Assembly (NCBI GenBank): GCA_963702925.1
Contig: OY969771.1
Location: 3,038,001-3,102,000, forward strand
DNA from: CAIKMD01 sp963702925
GTDB taxonomy: Bacteria > Pseudomonadota > Alphaproteobacteria > ATCC43930 > CGMCC-115725
Direction: 5' to 3'
DNA: 64,000 bases
Part shown: one piece after another, positions 1 through 8,781 of the stretch
Layout: each line of letters opens with the position of its first letter
How positions within the stretch are numbered: position 1 is the first letter of the stretch
Made by a program: the position numbers and the translations under genes
Notes under the pieces: generated by a model
What the model was told of the DNA's origin: nothing
The model's input: only the letters and a program-made list of their open reading frames with translations
Database searches by the model: none

Positions 1-716
1 TCGTTCGGAACGAAGCCCGAATCGACCGCGGCGCGCGACGCGCCCACCGCGGCGCCGAGCCGGTCGGCGAGCTTTTCCAGAATCTTGAAATTCTCGCCCG
101 ACTGCATGCCGCGCCCACCCGAGACGATGATGCGCGCGGCGGTGAGTTCGGGCCGTTCCGAGCGCGCGATCTCGGCACCGACGAAACGCGATTGCGCCGC
201 GGCTGGCGGCACGGCGACGCTGTCGATCGGCGCCGTCGTGTTGCCGGGTTTCGCCGCGGCAAAGGCCGTGCCGCGCACGGTGATGATTTTGATCGGATCG
301 CGCGATTGCACCCGGGCGATCGCATTGCCGGCATAGATCGGCCGCTCGAAAATGTCCGGCGCGATCACCGCCGAAATGTCGGAAATCTGCGCCACGTCGA
401 GCAAGGCGGCAACCCGCGGCAGGAAGTTTTTCCCGAAGGTGGTGGCGGGCGCGAGAATGTGGCTGTAGCTCTTGGCGAGGCTCAGCACCAAAGCCGCCAG
501 ATCTTCGGCCGAGGCGTGCTCGAGCGCTGCGTCTTCGGCGAGCAGCACCTTGGCGACGCCGGGAAGCTTTGCTGCTTCTTCGGCCACCGCGCGGCATTGC
601 GCGCCCGCGACCAGAAGGTGAATCTCGCCGCCGATGGCGGCAGCGGCCGACAGAGTGTGGCCGGTTGCGCCTTTCAGCGCCTTGTTGTCGTGCTCGGCGA
701 TGACGAGGCTGGTCAT
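1..716 (-). CDS. etfA: Electron transfer flavoprotein alpha subunit (partial, C-terminus off window)
   Basis: EtfA pairs with EtfB to carry electrons from acyl-CoA and other flavin dehydrogenases to ETF:ubiquinone oxidoreductase in the cytoplasm. About 238 residues are visible, reading MTSLVIAEHDNKALKG at the start, with the N-terminal alpha/beta domain and the opening of the FAD domain (VSGGRGM). Family members are about 310-320 residues, so roughly the last quarter, which completes the FAD site, lies beyond base 1. The ATG at 714-716 overlaps the etfB stop (ATGA), so the two are translationally coupled. The gene order behind it (HIG1-type protein, cobalamin adenosyltransferase, etfB) is common in alphaproteobacteria. 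Confidence 0.95.
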   Translation of the reverse strand, partial: MTSLVIAEHDNKALKGATGHTLSAAAAIGGEIHLLVAGAQCRAVAEEAAKLPGVAKVLLAEDAALEHASAEDLAALVLSLAKSYSHILAPATTFGKNFLPRVAALLDVAQISDISAVIAPDIFERPIYAGNAIARVQSRDPIKIITVRGTAFAAAKPGNTTAPIDSVAVPPAAAQSRFVGAEIARSERPELTAARIIVSGGRGMQSGENFKILEKLADRLGAAVGASRAAVDSGFVPN

Positions 717-1465
717 CAGATCACTTGCGCTTCGGTCATGAGTTTCTCGACCAATTCCTCGACCGAGGCGAGCTTCCTGCCGCCTTGGCGCTTGGCGGGT
801 TCGGCCACCTGCATGGTCACGAGATGCGGGCTGACATCGACGCCCAACGCTTCGGGCGTGGTCTGGTCGATGGTCTTCTTCTTCGCCTTCATGATGTTGG
901 GCAGCGAGGCATAACGCGGCTCGTTGAGGCGCAGATCGGTCGTCATCACCGCCGGCAGCTTCACCTCGATGGTTTCGAGCCCGCCATCGACTTCGCGAGT
1001 CACCATCGCCTTGTCGGGGCTCAATTGCAGCTTTGAGGCGAAGGTCGCCTGCGGCCAGCCCAAGAGTGCCGCGAGCATCTGGCCGGTCTGGTTGCAGTCA
1101 TCGTCGATTGCCTGCTTGCCGAGAATGACCAGTTGCGGCGCTTCCTTGGCGACGACCGCTTTCAACAGCTTGGCGACCGCCAGCGGCTCGAGCGGCTGAT
1201 CCGTCACAACATGCAAGCCGCGATCGGCGCCCATCGCGAGCGCGGTGCGGATGGTTTCCTGGCATTGCTGCGGGCCCAGGGACACGGCCAGGATTTCGCT
1301 GACCTTGCCGGCTTCTTTCAAACGGATCGCCTCTTCCACGGCGATCTCGTCGAACGGGTTCATCGACATCTTGACGTTGGCGGTCTCGACCCCCGTCCTG
1401 TCCGCTTTCACCCGGATTTTAACGTTGTAGTCGATCACCCGCTTGACGGCGACGAGAAGCTTCAT
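716..1465 (-). CDS. etfB: Electron transfer flavoprotein beta subunit
   Basis: This is the AMP-binding partner of EtfA in the soluble electron-transfer flavoprotein. The 249-residue product has the usual family length and the standard start MKLLVAVKRVIDYNVKIRV. The internal stretch MSMNPFDEIAVEEAIRLKE and the DLRLNEPRYASLPNIMKAKKK segment (the EtfB recognition-loop region) are both typical. The stop codon overlaps the etfA start by ATGA. About 200 bases separate it from the upstream adenosyltransferase gene, enough for a promoter of its own. Confidence 0.97.
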   Translation of the reverse strand: MKLLVAVKRVIDYNVKIRVKADRTGVETANVKMSMNPFDEIAVEEAIRLKEAGKVSEILAVSLGPQQCQETIRTALAMGADRGLHVVTDQPLEPLAVAKLLKAVVAKEAPQLVILGKQAIDDDCNQTGQMLAALLGWPQATFASKLQLSPDKAMVTREVDGGLETIEVKLPAVMTTDLRLNEPRYASLPNIMKAKKKTIDQTTPEALGVDVSPHLVTMQVAEPAKRQGGRKLASVEELVEKLMTEAQVI

Positions 1466-1665
1466 GCGGCCCGTTTATTAAAAAGTTGCAAGGCGGGCGA
1501 AATGTTGCACCTGCACAAAGCGATGGCAAGGACTTCCTGGGCCGCGCATAGGCCTGCGGCGCTTGGGTAAAGCTTAACCTTTGCCGTTAAGGCGCCAGGG
1601 AACAAGCGGCAAAAGCGATCTTCTTTCGCGGGCAGGGACGGCGCCACGTGCGCCGCGGGGCAGCA

Positions 1666-2226
1666 TCAGCGGTTGATGCCTGGCTGCCACAGAATATCGC
1701 CCGCTTCGCGGTTGGCCGCCCGGGAGAGGACGAAGAGGTGATCCGACAAGCGGTTGAGATATTTAAGCGCGTCGGGATTGACCGTCTCGGCCTCGGCCAG
1801 CGCGGCGACCAGACGCTCGGCGCGGCGGGTGATCGTGCGCGCCAGGTGCAAGGCGGCCGCCAAGGGCGTGCCGCCGGGCAGGATAAAGGAATCGAGCGGC
1901 TTCAAATCGGCGTTCATCGCGTCGATCTCATGCTCCAGCCTTTCGGTCTGGGCCGGCACGATGCGCAGCTCCGCTTCGGCGGGCGCGTCGCTTTGGGGCG
2001 TGCAGAGATCGGCCCCGAGATCGAAGAGGTCGTGTTGAATACGCGCCAGCATGTCGAGCGCTTCGCCTGCGGCGTGAAGCCGCGCCAGCCCGATCGCGGC
2101 ATTGGCCTCGTCCACCGTGCCGAAAGCCTCGACCCGCAAGGATTGCTTTTTTACCCTGGTGCCGTCGCCGAGCGAGGTTTCGCCCAAATCGCCGCCGCGC
2201 GTATAGATGCGGGTGAGGCGGACCAT
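1666..2226 (-). CDS. ATP:cob(I)alamin adenosyltransferase, PduO type
   Basis: The enzyme transfers the adenosyl group of ATP to cob(I)alamin to make coenzyme B12. The 186-residue product carries the PduO/MMAB signature near the N-terminus (TRIYTRGGDLGETSLGDG, with the phosphate-binding TRGGDLGxT), then VDEANAAIGLAR. Near the C-terminus it has the RRAERLVAAL helix that contributes to the active site. It is full length. It follows a twin-transmembrane gene by 10 bases on the same strand and precedes etfBA, a recurrent alphaproteobacterial gene order. The adenosylcobalamin would serve enzymes such as methylmalonyl-CoA mutase; none is in this window. Confidence 0.94.
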   Translation of the reverse strand: MVRLTRIYTRGGDLGETSLGDGTRVKKQSLRVEAFGTVDEANAAIGLARLHAAGEALDMLARIQHDLFDLGADLCTPQSDAPAEAELRIVPAQTERLEHEIDAMNADLKPLDSFILPGGTPLAAALHLARTITRRAERLVAALAEAETVNPDALKYLNRLSDHLFVLSRAANREAGDILWQPGINR

Positions 2227-2236
2227 GCCTCGCGCC

Positions 2237-2428
2237 TCAGCGCCGGTAGACGAGCATGAAGATGACGAACAGCAGCAGCGCCGCGCCTTGCAGCAGCACG
2301 CGCGACCGCATCAGCTTGTTCGAAAGCTGCGGGTTGCCGCCTTTCGCCATCGAAATGATGCCGAGCAGCAAAGTGCCGAGAGTCGCCACCATGGCGATCA
2401 CGACCATGATCGGAAGCGCGTATTCCAT
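2237..2428 (-). CDS. Small twin-transmembrane protein with HIG1-like domain
   Basis: The 63-residue protein has two hydrophobic helices, at about residues 4-25 and 42-60. The short polar loop between them carries SNKLMRSRVLLQG, resembling the HIG1 motif (R-x-R-x3-Q). HIG1-family proteins bind respiratory supercomplexes in mitochondria; the bacterial role is less clear. It heads the operon with cobalamin adenosyltransferase and etfBA, which fits a link to respiratory electron flow. Its length, composition and conserved neighbourhood support a real gene. Confidence 0.88.
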   Translation of the reverse strand: MEYALPIMVVIAMVATLGTLLLGIISMAKGGNPQLSNKLMRSRVLLQGAALLLFVIFMLVYRR

Positions 2429-2560
2429 GACGCTCTATATATAGCGCGAAGCCGCGGCGCCGCACAGGGCGGCGGCGCGGGCGGGTTGACGGGGCGGTCT
2501 TGCCCGGCTCAGGATGACGGCAAAGCCCGCCGATAGGCGGCAAGCCGATGGGAGAGTTCG

Positions 2561-3439
2561 ATGCCGCCGCGCTTTGATCGCGCCGCCGAGGATTTCGGCA
2601 ATATCGTCAAGCTCGAACACGTCAATGTCCGCGTGCCGGATCAGCGCCTCGCGACCTTGTTCTATGTCGCCGGTCTGGGCTTCACGCGCGACCCCTTCAT
2701 CATGGTTTCGACCAACAATATGTGGATCAATATGGGCGTGAGCCAATTCCACTTGCCGACCGGCGGGCCGGATGTGTTGCGCGGCGTCGCCGGGCTGGTG
2801 GTGCCGAGCCGCGAGCAGCTTCTGGCGCGGCTCGCCAAGGTGAAAGGCGAGCTCGCCGGCACGAAGTTTTCCTATGCCGAGCGCAACGGCTATGTCGAAG
2901 CGACGTGTCCTTGGGGCAACCGCTTCCGCCTGCACGAGCCCGATCCGGCGCTGTTCGGCCCGCTCGTGCTCGGCCTGCCTTATATCGCCTTCGACGTGCC
3001 GATGGGCACGGCCGCCGGTATCGCGCGGTTTTATCGCGACGTGCTGGGCGCCGCCGCCGCGGTCGGCGATGACGGCGAAGGCCACAAGGCCTGGGTTCAA
3101 GTGGGCGCGAAGCAGCATCTTATCTTCCGCGAGACCGATCAGCCGTTACCGGCTTACGACCAGCACCACATCCAGATCTACATCGCGGATTTTTCCAAGC
3201 CTTATCGCCGCCTCGGCGAGCTCGGCCTGATATCGGTCGACACGCTCGAGCATGAATATCGCTTTACCGACATCGTCGATCTCGAGACGCGCAAGGTGTT
3301 GTTCACGGTCGAGCACGAAGTGCGCAGCCTGCGCCACCCGCTTTACGGCAGGCCGCTGATCAACCGCAATCCAGCGCAAACCAATACCGATTACCACCCC
3401 GGGCTGGACGCGCTCGGCCACGGCATGGGCTGGGCGTAA
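2561..3439 (+). CDS. VOC-superfamily (glyoxalase/extradiol-fold) protein
   Basis: The 292-residue protein appears to contain two vicinal-oxygen-chelate halves. The first opens KLEHVNVRVPDQRLATLFYVAGLGF, the classic VOC strand-helix start. The second begins near residue 137 (GLPYIAFDVP) and has the later strand QHHIQIYIADF followed by LFTVEHEVRS, giving His and Glu candidates for a metal site. The enzyme type (isomerase, lyase or dioxygenase) cannot be fixed from sequence. The ATG at 2561 follows GGGAGAG. It is divergent from the HIG1/cobalamin/etf operon, and its 3' end faces a small membrane-protein gene. Confidence 0.85.
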   Translation: MPPRFDRAAEDFGNIVKLEHVNVRVPDQRLATLFYVAGLGFTRDPFIMVSTNNMWINMGVSQFHLPTGGPDVLRGVAGLVVPSREQLLARLAKVKGELAGTKFSYAERNGYVEATCPWGNRFRLHEPDPALFGPLVLGLPYIAFDVPMGTAAGIARFYRDVLGAAAAVGDDGEGHKAWVQVGAKQHLIFRETDQPLPAYDQHHIQIYIADFSKPYRRLGELGLISVDTLEHEYRFTDIVDLETRKVLFTVEHEVRSLRHPLYGRPLINRNPAQTNTDYHPGLDALGHGMGWA

Positions 3440-3454
3440 GCGCGCGTTTCTCTT

Positions 3455-3661
3455 TTAGCGCAGCGGGGTCAGCTCGACGCGCAAGCAATCGGCGCGGCCT
3501 TGCAGCACACAATCTTCGAGCTTGCCTTGCGCCGCCAGCTCTTCGGTGACGTAAAGCCCGATCCAGATCAGGAACAGCGCCACGGCCAGCCCCGCAAGGC
3601 TGTTGGTGAAGCGCCGGTCGTCATCCTCGCTGTCGCGCTCGCGGCGTCGCTCGACGTTCAT
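3455..3661 (-). CDS. Small single-pass membrane protein, unknown function
   Basis: The 68-residue product has a charged N-terminus rich in Arg, Glu and Asp, one hydrophobic segment at about residues 22-41 (SLAGLAVALFLIWIGLYV), and a C-terminal tail with two cysteines (EDCVLQGRADC). The charge pattern suggests a cytoplasmic N-terminus, and the tail cysteines could form a disulfide. I do not recognise a family. The layout resembles many short alphaproteobacterial membrane proteins. It sits alone between two convergent or co-oriented genes. Confidence 0.6.
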   Translation of the reverse strand: MNVERRRERDSEDDDRRFTNSLAGLAVALFLIWIGLYVTEELAAQGKLEDCVLQGRADCLRVELTPLR

Positions 3662-3768
3662 GCCTCATCATCGCACTTTTTGCGGTGAGCGGCGACCATA
3701 GACCGCAGCGAAAAAGGGCAAAAATGCGACAAATTGCCCGGTTCGGGCCGCGTCGCAAGCGAAGCCCG

Positions 3769-4716
3769 TCACCGCCGCGGCAGGAATTCCTCCGTGTAAA
3801 GCTTTGAAATGTCCGGCTCGCTGTCGAGAATGCCGAGATCGACCACGGCGCGGCGCATGGTTTCCATCGCTTTCGGGTCGAATTTCCCGTCGGTCGACTC
3901 GGTCGGCATCAGCTTGGCGTAAACCTGATCGACCGTTTCCGGCTTCAGATTCAGCACTGGCGTCATGATGGCAACGGTTTGCTGCCGGTTCGCCCTGGCC
4001 CAGGCGACCGTTTCGAACCACGCGTTCAAGAAGCCGCGCACGAGATCCGGGCGGTTCTTGATCAGCGCATTGGTCGCATAGGCGGCGCTGTTCATGAAAG
4101 GCGGCACAACATCGCCGAGCGAGAGAAGAATCCGGCCCTCATGCGCGTCTTGCAGCTCGATCGAGCTGCCGACATCGCCGATCCAGCCATCGACCTGCTT
4201 GGTCTTCAGCAAGGCCATCGACGCCGGCTGCGATCCCGTGGCGATGATCGCCATGCCGTCCGGTCCCCAGCCTTCATGCTTCGAGAGCTCGATCGCGAGC
4301 CAGGCGGGGTAGCCGCGGATGTTGGAGACGGCGATCTTCTTGCCTTTCAAATCGGCGACCGTCTTGATCGGCGAGTCATAGCCGACAAGCATCACGCTCT
4401 CGGCCGGCTTGTTGGTGATGGCGGCCACCGTCATCGCCGGCAGGCCTTTGGCGATGAAGCCGAGATCCTGCCCGGTGCTGATCCCGATATCGAGATCGTT
4501 CGAGGTCAGCGCCTGCTGCACGCGTGCCGCGCCGCTGAAGGTGACCGGCTCGATGTCGAGATGGTTCTGCTTGAAGATGCCGCTGCCGATGCCGACATCG
4601 AGCAGCGCGAAGGCGAAGGAATTCTGGATCGCCTTGCCGACGCGCAGCTTGTCGTCGGCCTGCGCGCCGGTGCTGATGACGAGTGCAAGAAACAGGACGA
4701 GCGCTACCCGTTTCAT
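3769..4716 (-). CDS. ABC transporter solute-binding protein, NMT1/THI5-like
   Basis: This is a predicted periplasmic binding protein for an organic solute, of the type that serves taurine, nitrate, pyrimidine-like or aromatic-acid importers. The 315-residue product begins with a clear signal peptide (MKRVALVLFLALVISTGAQA, cleavage before DDKLRVG). It contains the type II fold hallmarks GIFKQNHLDIEPVTFSGAARVQQAL and LKGKKIAVSNIRGYPAWLA. The ATG at 4716 overlaps the stop of the upstream alpha/beta hydrolase gene as ATGA, so they are coupled; in-frame starts farther upstream would lack a signal peptide at the N-terminus. No ATPase or permease gene is adjacent. Confidence 0.87.
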   Translation of the reverse strand: MKRVALVLFLALVISTGAQADDKLRVGKAIQNSFAFALLDVGIGSGIFKQNHLDIEPVTFSGAARVQQALTSNDLDIGISTGQDLGFIAKGLPAMTVAAITNKPAESVMLVGYDSPIKTVADLKGKKIAVSNIRGYPAWLAIELSKHEGWGPDGMAIIATGSQPASMALLKTKQVDGWIGDVGSSIELQDAHEGRILLSLGDVVPPFMNSAAYATNALIKNRPDLVRGFLNAWFETVAWARANRQQTVAIMTPVLNLKPETVDQVYAKLMPTESTDGKFDPKAMETMRRAVVDLGILDSEPDISKLYTEEFLPRR

Positions 4717-5564
4717 CGCGCTTGGCCCGCTTCGGTGCGCTTCATCATCGCGACGAAATAGCCGGCCATTTCGGGATTCTTCGGCTCCCAATTCTCCATC
4801 GCGCCGAGATCGACATCGAGATCCTTCTCCCAGATGATGTGCAGCTCGGATTTCGGGATCAGCCGCGCCGCGGTCTTGCCGGTCTCGGTGCCATGGGTCT
4901 TATCGTTGCCGGGAATCACCACGGTCGGGACCTTGATCGATTTGAGATCGGCTTCGCTCGCGCCGATGATCGGCAGATCGACGCTTTCGGTGAAGGATTT
5001 GCGCCAGCGCGACATCACGTCGATGAAGCGCTTGGGGTCCATGCGCATCAAGTAGTCGCGGTTGGAGGGCTTGGCTTCGCAGCGCTCCTTGAAGTGATCG
5101 AGCGCGCACACCGCTTTCATGCCGCCGCTTTTGGCCGCGTCGATATATTGCTGATAGTAGTTGGCGGCAAGCCGTTCGCAGGCAAAGCGTCCGCCGGTCA
5201 CGCGCCACAACAGCAGGCCTTTGGTGGCCTCGGGATGGCGCAAGGCGAACAGCACCGAGAGCCGGCAGCCCGACGAGGAGCCGCCGATATAGGCGGGCAG
5301 CGCGTTTTGCTGGTGCAGCAGCTCGTAAAGATCGTCGGCCCAGATTTCGTATTCCGAGTCGTCGCCGTCGATCACCACCTCGGACAAGCCGCAATTGCGC
5401 CGGTCGTGCAGCAGCACGCGATAGCCTTGATCGGCAATGCAGCGCGCAAGGCCCATCACGGCGCCGTAGTCGCGCCTTCCGCCGGGTGACAACGCGACCC
5501 AAGGGCCCTTGCTGCCGACGATTTCGTAATTGAGGTTGACGCCGCGTATCTTCGCGAATGGCAT
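4713..5564 (-). CDS. Alpha/beta-fold hydrolase
   Basis: The 283-residue protein reads as a complete alpha/beta hydrolase. It has the oxyanion loop SPGGRRDYG (residues 26-34), the strand and turn LLHDRRNCGLSE, and the nucleophile elbow G95-S96-S97-S98-G99, making Ser97 the likely nucleophile. A late strand with VVIPGNDKTH may supply the acidic residue. The ATG at 5564 has GGGAG upstream. It is coupled by ATGA to the solute-binding protein downstream, suggesting that the imported compound, or a conjugate of it, is the substrate. The specific ester or C-C bond it cleaves is unknown. Confidence 0.85.
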   Translation of the reverse strand: MPFAKIRGVNLNYEIVGSKGPWVALSPGGRRDYGAVMGLARCIADQGYRVLLHDRRNCGLSEVVIDGDDSEYEIWADDLYELLHQQNALPAYIGGSSSGCRLSVLFALRHPEATKGLLLWRVTGGRFACERLAANYYQQYIDAAKSGGMKAVCALDHFKERCEAKPSNRDYLMRMDPKRFIDVMSRWRKSFTESVDLPIIGASEADLKSIKVPTVVIPGNDKTHGTETGKTAARLIPKSELHIIWEKDLDVDLGAMENWEPKNPEMAGYFVAMMKRTEAGQAR

Positions 5565-5636
5565 TCTCTGCTCCCTTGGTTTTGTGCGTTTTGGCTGTCG
5601 AAATCTTCCCGATTTACGTCGCTTCCATCGCTGCCT

Positions 5637-6770
5637 TCACGTGCGCGGCCAGATCGCGCGCGCGGTTTCGACCAGCAGCCGAAGCTTGCGCCATTGCAGC
5701 GCTTCGGATTCGGCGCTGCTGCGTCCGACGCTGGTCGCGAAGCCGCATTGCGGACAGAGCGCCAGCCGCTCGAGCGGCACGTAGCGGCTCGCTTCCTCGA
5801 CCCGGCGCTTCAACGCGTCGGCGGTTTCCATCCGCGCATTGCGCGACGAGATAAGTCCCAACACCACCGCCTTGTCCGGTGGCACGAGCTTCAGCGGATC
5901 GAAATTGCCGGCGCGCGGATTGTCGTATTCGAGCAGATAGGTACCGATCTTGAGCCGATTGAACATCGCCTCGGCGATCGGGTCGTAGCCGGTATCGGCC
6001 TGCCAGCTCGGGTCTTGGCTGCGGCACATATGGATGGCGATGCGCAAATCCGGCGGCGCATCCGCCACCACCGCGTTGATCGCGTCGATATAGAGGCGCA
6101 GCAGATCGGCCCAATCGTCGCCGCGCGCCTTCAGCAAGTCGCGCACGCGCGGATCGCCGAGTTTCACCAGCGCGGTTTCGTCGATCTGGAGATAACGGCA
6201 CCCGGCATCGTAAAGCGAGCGGATCTCCGCCCGATAGGCGCGCGTGATGTCGGACCAGAATTCATCGAGGCTCGGATAAGCCTCGCGGCTGATATGCTCG
6301 CGGCCGGTGCGATAATGGATGAAGGCCGGACCGGGCAGGGTGATCTTGGGCGTGCCTGTCGCGCACGCTTTGAGCACCGCGAAGTCTCTGGCATTTTGCG
6401 GGCCGCGCCACTCGATCCGGCCGATCACCGCGGGGATACGTCGCGCCATGCGGTGGCCATGGGTTTCGGATTGGCTCCAGCCGGCATCCTCGGTGAAAAC
6501 CACTTTGACGCCAGTGATGCCCGCGACCGTGAAGGAGTCGGAATAGGTTTCGCGGCGGAACTCGCCGTCGGTGACGACCATGAGGCCGATCTCTTCCTGC
6601 ATGGCGACCGCGGCGCGAATGGCGGCGTCCTCGGCCGCGCGCAAACCGGCGGCATCGATCTTCTGGGCCGCGAAATCGGCGCGCGCCTGAAGCAAGCTGG
6701 CGGGGCGGACCAGGCTTCCGACTTGATCGGCGCGGAAAGGCGGGTTGCGATTCGGGTCAAGGGCCGGCAT
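5637..6770 (-). CDS. Cobalamin-independent methionine-synthase-like (MetE C-terminal domain) protein
   Basis: The 377-residue protein corresponds to the C-terminal catalytic barrel of MetE, without the N-terminal half. It opens PPFRADQVGSLVRPASLL and has GLMVVTDGEFRRE. All zinc-ligand positions are kept: H247 and C249 (IAIHMCRSQ), E281 (LLEYDNPRAG) and C342 (CPQCGF). Stand-alone members of this family are candidate zinc-dependent methyl or alkyl transferases to thiols; many are not true methionine synthases. I chose the ATG at 6770 over a TTG six bases earlier. It overlaps the end of the M28 peptidase gene by 14 bases, so the pair is co-transcribed. Confidence 0.87.
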   Translation of the reverse strand: MPALDPNRNPPFRADQVGSLVRPASLLQARADFAAQKIDAAGLRAAEDAAIRAAVAMQEEIGLMVVTDGEFRRETYSDSFTVAGITGVKVVFTEDAGWSQSETHGHRMARRIPAVIGRIEWRGPQNARDFAVLKACATGTPKITLPGPAFIHYRTGREHISREAYPSLDEFWSDITRAYRAEIRSLYDAGCRYLQIDETALVKLGDPRVRDLLKARGDDWADLLRLYIDAINAVVADAPPDLRIAIHMCRSQDPSWQADTGYDPIAEAMFNRLKIGTYLLEYDNPRAGNFDPLKLVPPDKAVVLGLISSRNARMETADALKRRVEEASRYVPLERLALCPQCGFATSVGRSSAESEALQWRKLRLLVETARAIWPRT

Positions 6771-8169
6771 TGGCAAGCTTCCTGAAATCGAGATCGGATT
6801 GCGCGGCGAGATAAGTCATCGCGGCCCAGGCGGCGATGTTCTGGTCGAGTTCCTGCTTGTCGATCTTGTCGAGCGTGTCGTCGGCGGTGTGGTGAATGTC
6901 GAAATAGTCGAGGCCGTTCTGGCGCAGCGCGATCACCGGCACGCCGGCCGCGCGCAAAGGCGCGATGTCGTCGCCCGAATTGAGCGCCGGCTCGCGGCCG
7001 AGGAAAATGCCGAGCGGGGTCAGCGTATCGGCAAGGCTGCGGATGAAAGGTGTCTTCGCGGCGCCCGGCGGCGCGAGGAATGCATAGATCTTGCGCGCGC
7101 CGAAATCGGATTCGGCGGCAAGCATGATATGCGCGGCCTCGTCTCCATGCGCCTTGGCATAGGCCGGGCCGGCGTAATTCATTTCCTCGGCGCCGAATAG
7201 CACGACCCGGATCGTGCGTTTGGGGTGCGGCTTCAGCGCGGCGATAAGCTTGGCCGCGCCGACCACGATCGCGTCGCCCGCGCCATCATCGATCGCGCCC
7301 GTGCCGAGATCCCAGGAATCGAGATGCGCGCCGATCAGCACAATCTCGTCGGGATGCTCGCTGCCGGTGATCTCGCCCGAGACGGTCCAGGATTGCGCGT
7401 TCTCCTGGCTGGTCGGGGTGAGGAGAAGATGCAGCTTCACCTTGCCGCGCGCGGCCAGGCGTTCGAGCTGATCGGCATCGGGGTTCGACAAGGCCGCCGC
7501 GGGGATGCGCGGTGCGTCGTCTTCGTAATTCGTCGCGCCGGTATGGGCGATGCGGTGATTGTCGGTGCCGAGCGAGCGATGGAGATAGGCGACGGCGCCG
7601 CGCTTGGCCGCCTCGGACGGCCCCAGCCGCCGGATCGGATTGGCCGCGCCGTAAGAGCTGCCATCCATCACCCGCGGCATGCGTTCGGTGACCACCGCGA
7701 TCTTGCCGGCGAGCGAGCCCGGCGGCGCGTTCAGCAGATCGGAGTAAAGCCGGAACAGCACGATCTCGGCGTCGATCCCGTTGGGGGGTGTTGCTACCGA
7801 TCCGCCCAGCGCCGTGACGACCAGGCGTTGCGGCGAAGGCGATATCACCGCGGCTTCCTCGCGGCCGCGTTGCCATTGCGTCATCGGCACGCTTTCGCGA
7901 TGCACCTGGTCGAAGCCCAGCTTCTTGAACTCGCTTTCGGCCCAGAGCGAGGCGCGGGTCTCGGCTTCGGTGGCGGCCAAGCGCTGCCCGATCGTCGTGG
8001 TCAAGGTTTCGAGGAAGCGGTAGCCGAAATCGTCCTTCAGTGCCTGATCGCGTAAATGGCGCGCCGTCGCGGCGTCGCTGTCCTGCGCGCGCGCCATCGG
8101 GGGCGCGGCAAGGGCGCAGAGCGCGAAAAATCCCGCCGCCGCAAGGCGCGTCCGCATGGTTCCGGTCAT
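6757..8169 (-). CDS. Secreted M28-family zinc aminopeptidase/carboxypeptidase
   Basis: The 470-residue protein has a signal peptide ending about residue 28 (PPMARA). The two-zinc M28 site is complete: H282 and D284 (AHLDSWDLG), D294/D295 (IDDGAG), E328/E329 (FGAEEM), D355 (ESDFG) and H427 (DIHHTADD). The layout, including a PA-like insert before the catalytic domain, resembles carboxypeptidase Q and bacterial aminopeptidases. It probably trims peptides in the periplasm or outside the cell. The ATG at 8169 is preceded by GGGAGG. It overlaps the MetE-like gene downstream. Confidence 0.92.
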   Translation of the reverse strand: MTGTMRTRLAAAGFFALCALAAPPMARAQDSDAATARHLRDQALKDDFGYRFLETLTTTIGQRLAATEAETRASLWAESEFKKLGFDQVHRESVPMTQWQRGREEAAVISPSPQRLVVTALGGSVATPPNGIDAEIVLFRLYSDLLNAPPGSLAGKIAVVTERMPRVMDGSSYGAANPIRRLGPSEAAKRGAVAYLHRSLGTDNHRIAHTGATNYEDDAPRIPAAALSNPDADQLERLAARGKVKLHLLLTPTSQENAQSWTVSGEITGSEHPDEIVLIGAHLDSWDLGTGAIDDGAGDAIVVGAAKLIAALKPHPKRTIRVVLFGAEEMNYAGPAYAKAHGDEAAHIMLAAESDFGARKIYAFLAPPGAAKTPFIRSLADTLTPLGIFLGREPALNSGDDIAPLRAAGVPVIALRQNGLDYFDIHHTADDTLDKIDKQELDQNIAAWAAMTYLAAQSDLDFRKLANAGP

Positions 8170-8205
8170 CCATCCTCCCGTCAGGCGCGGTTGTTGCGCC
8201 CGATC

Positions 8206-8718
8206 TTATGGGGCCGCGCCCGCTTCGTCACCCGTTTCGGCGGGCAATGGTGCGGTGATGCGCGGAGCGGGTAGACCTACGGCTCGTAGCGCGTCACGCC
8301 GGCGAGAGTTCTCGTTGCCGCCGCGGAGCTCGATGACGTTGCGGTCGGGATCGCGCACGAAGACCGAAATCCCGCCATCCTCGCCGAAGGAGACCGGGCC
8401 TTGCGTGATCGCGATCGCATGGGCTTTCAGCGCTGCGATCGTGTCGGCGACCGACGCCACCCGCAGCGCGACATGGGTATAGCCGGCGTGTTTTTCGGGC
8501 ACGTCCATGAGGATATTGGGCTCGTCGCGCGCCGCATTGAGGATCAGATTGATTTCGACGCCGTGCTCATTGGTGATGATCGCCACCGCGTCGAACTCAA
8601 CCCGATGGCGCAGCTCGAAGCCGAGCACCCGGTAAAATTCCAGCGCCCGGTCGAGGTCGCGCACCCTGATGCCGATATGGTCGACCTTTTCGATCGCGAT
8701 TTTGATGGCGTGGTTCAT
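8206..8718 (-). CDS. VOC-family protein (glyoxalase-like)
   Basis: This 170-residue single VOC unit starts KVDHIGIRVRDLDRALEFYRVLGFEL, with His as the first metal-ligand candidate. It continues to GYTHVALRVASVADTIAALK (second His) and DPDRNVIELRGG, the typical C-terminal Glu strand. The family includes glyoxalase I, methylmalonyl-CoA epimerase and fosfomycin-resistance proteins; nothing here picks one out. The last 25 residues are low-complexity. It is divergent from the cysH operon and shares the AT-rich control region at 8760-8830. Confidence 0.85.
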   Translation of the reverse strand: MNHAIKIAIEKVDHIGIRVRDLDRALEFYRVLGFELRHRVEFDAVAIITNEHGVEINLILNAARDEPNILMDVPEKHAGYTHVALRVASVADTIAALKAHAIAITQGPVSFGEDGGISVFVRDPDRNVIELRGGNENSRRRDALRAVGLPAPRITAPLPAETGDEAGAAP

Positions 8719-8766
8719 GGGCTTGTCACCGCGGCAGCTTAATCTGGCGGCCCTTGGGAATAATAT

Positions 8767-8781
8767 ACATAAAAATTATGT
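8767..8781. promoter_or_regulatory. Palindrome ACATAA-AAA-TTATGT in the VOC/cysH intergenic region
   Basis: A perfect 6+3+6 inverted repeat lies in a strikingly AT-rich stretch of an otherwise GC-rich sequence. It also contains one copy of TATACAT (8764-8770), repeated at 8782-8788, 18 bases apart. The position between divergent genes suggests an operator, but no specific regulator can be named. Confidence 0.45.

Noticed and set aside
1573..1591. CTTAAC-N7-GTTAAG inverted repeat upstream of etfB as a CtrA site
   Set aside because: The two TTAA cores are 9 bases apart and inverted, not the direct TTAA-N7-TTAAC; no other support. It may be a different operator or chance.
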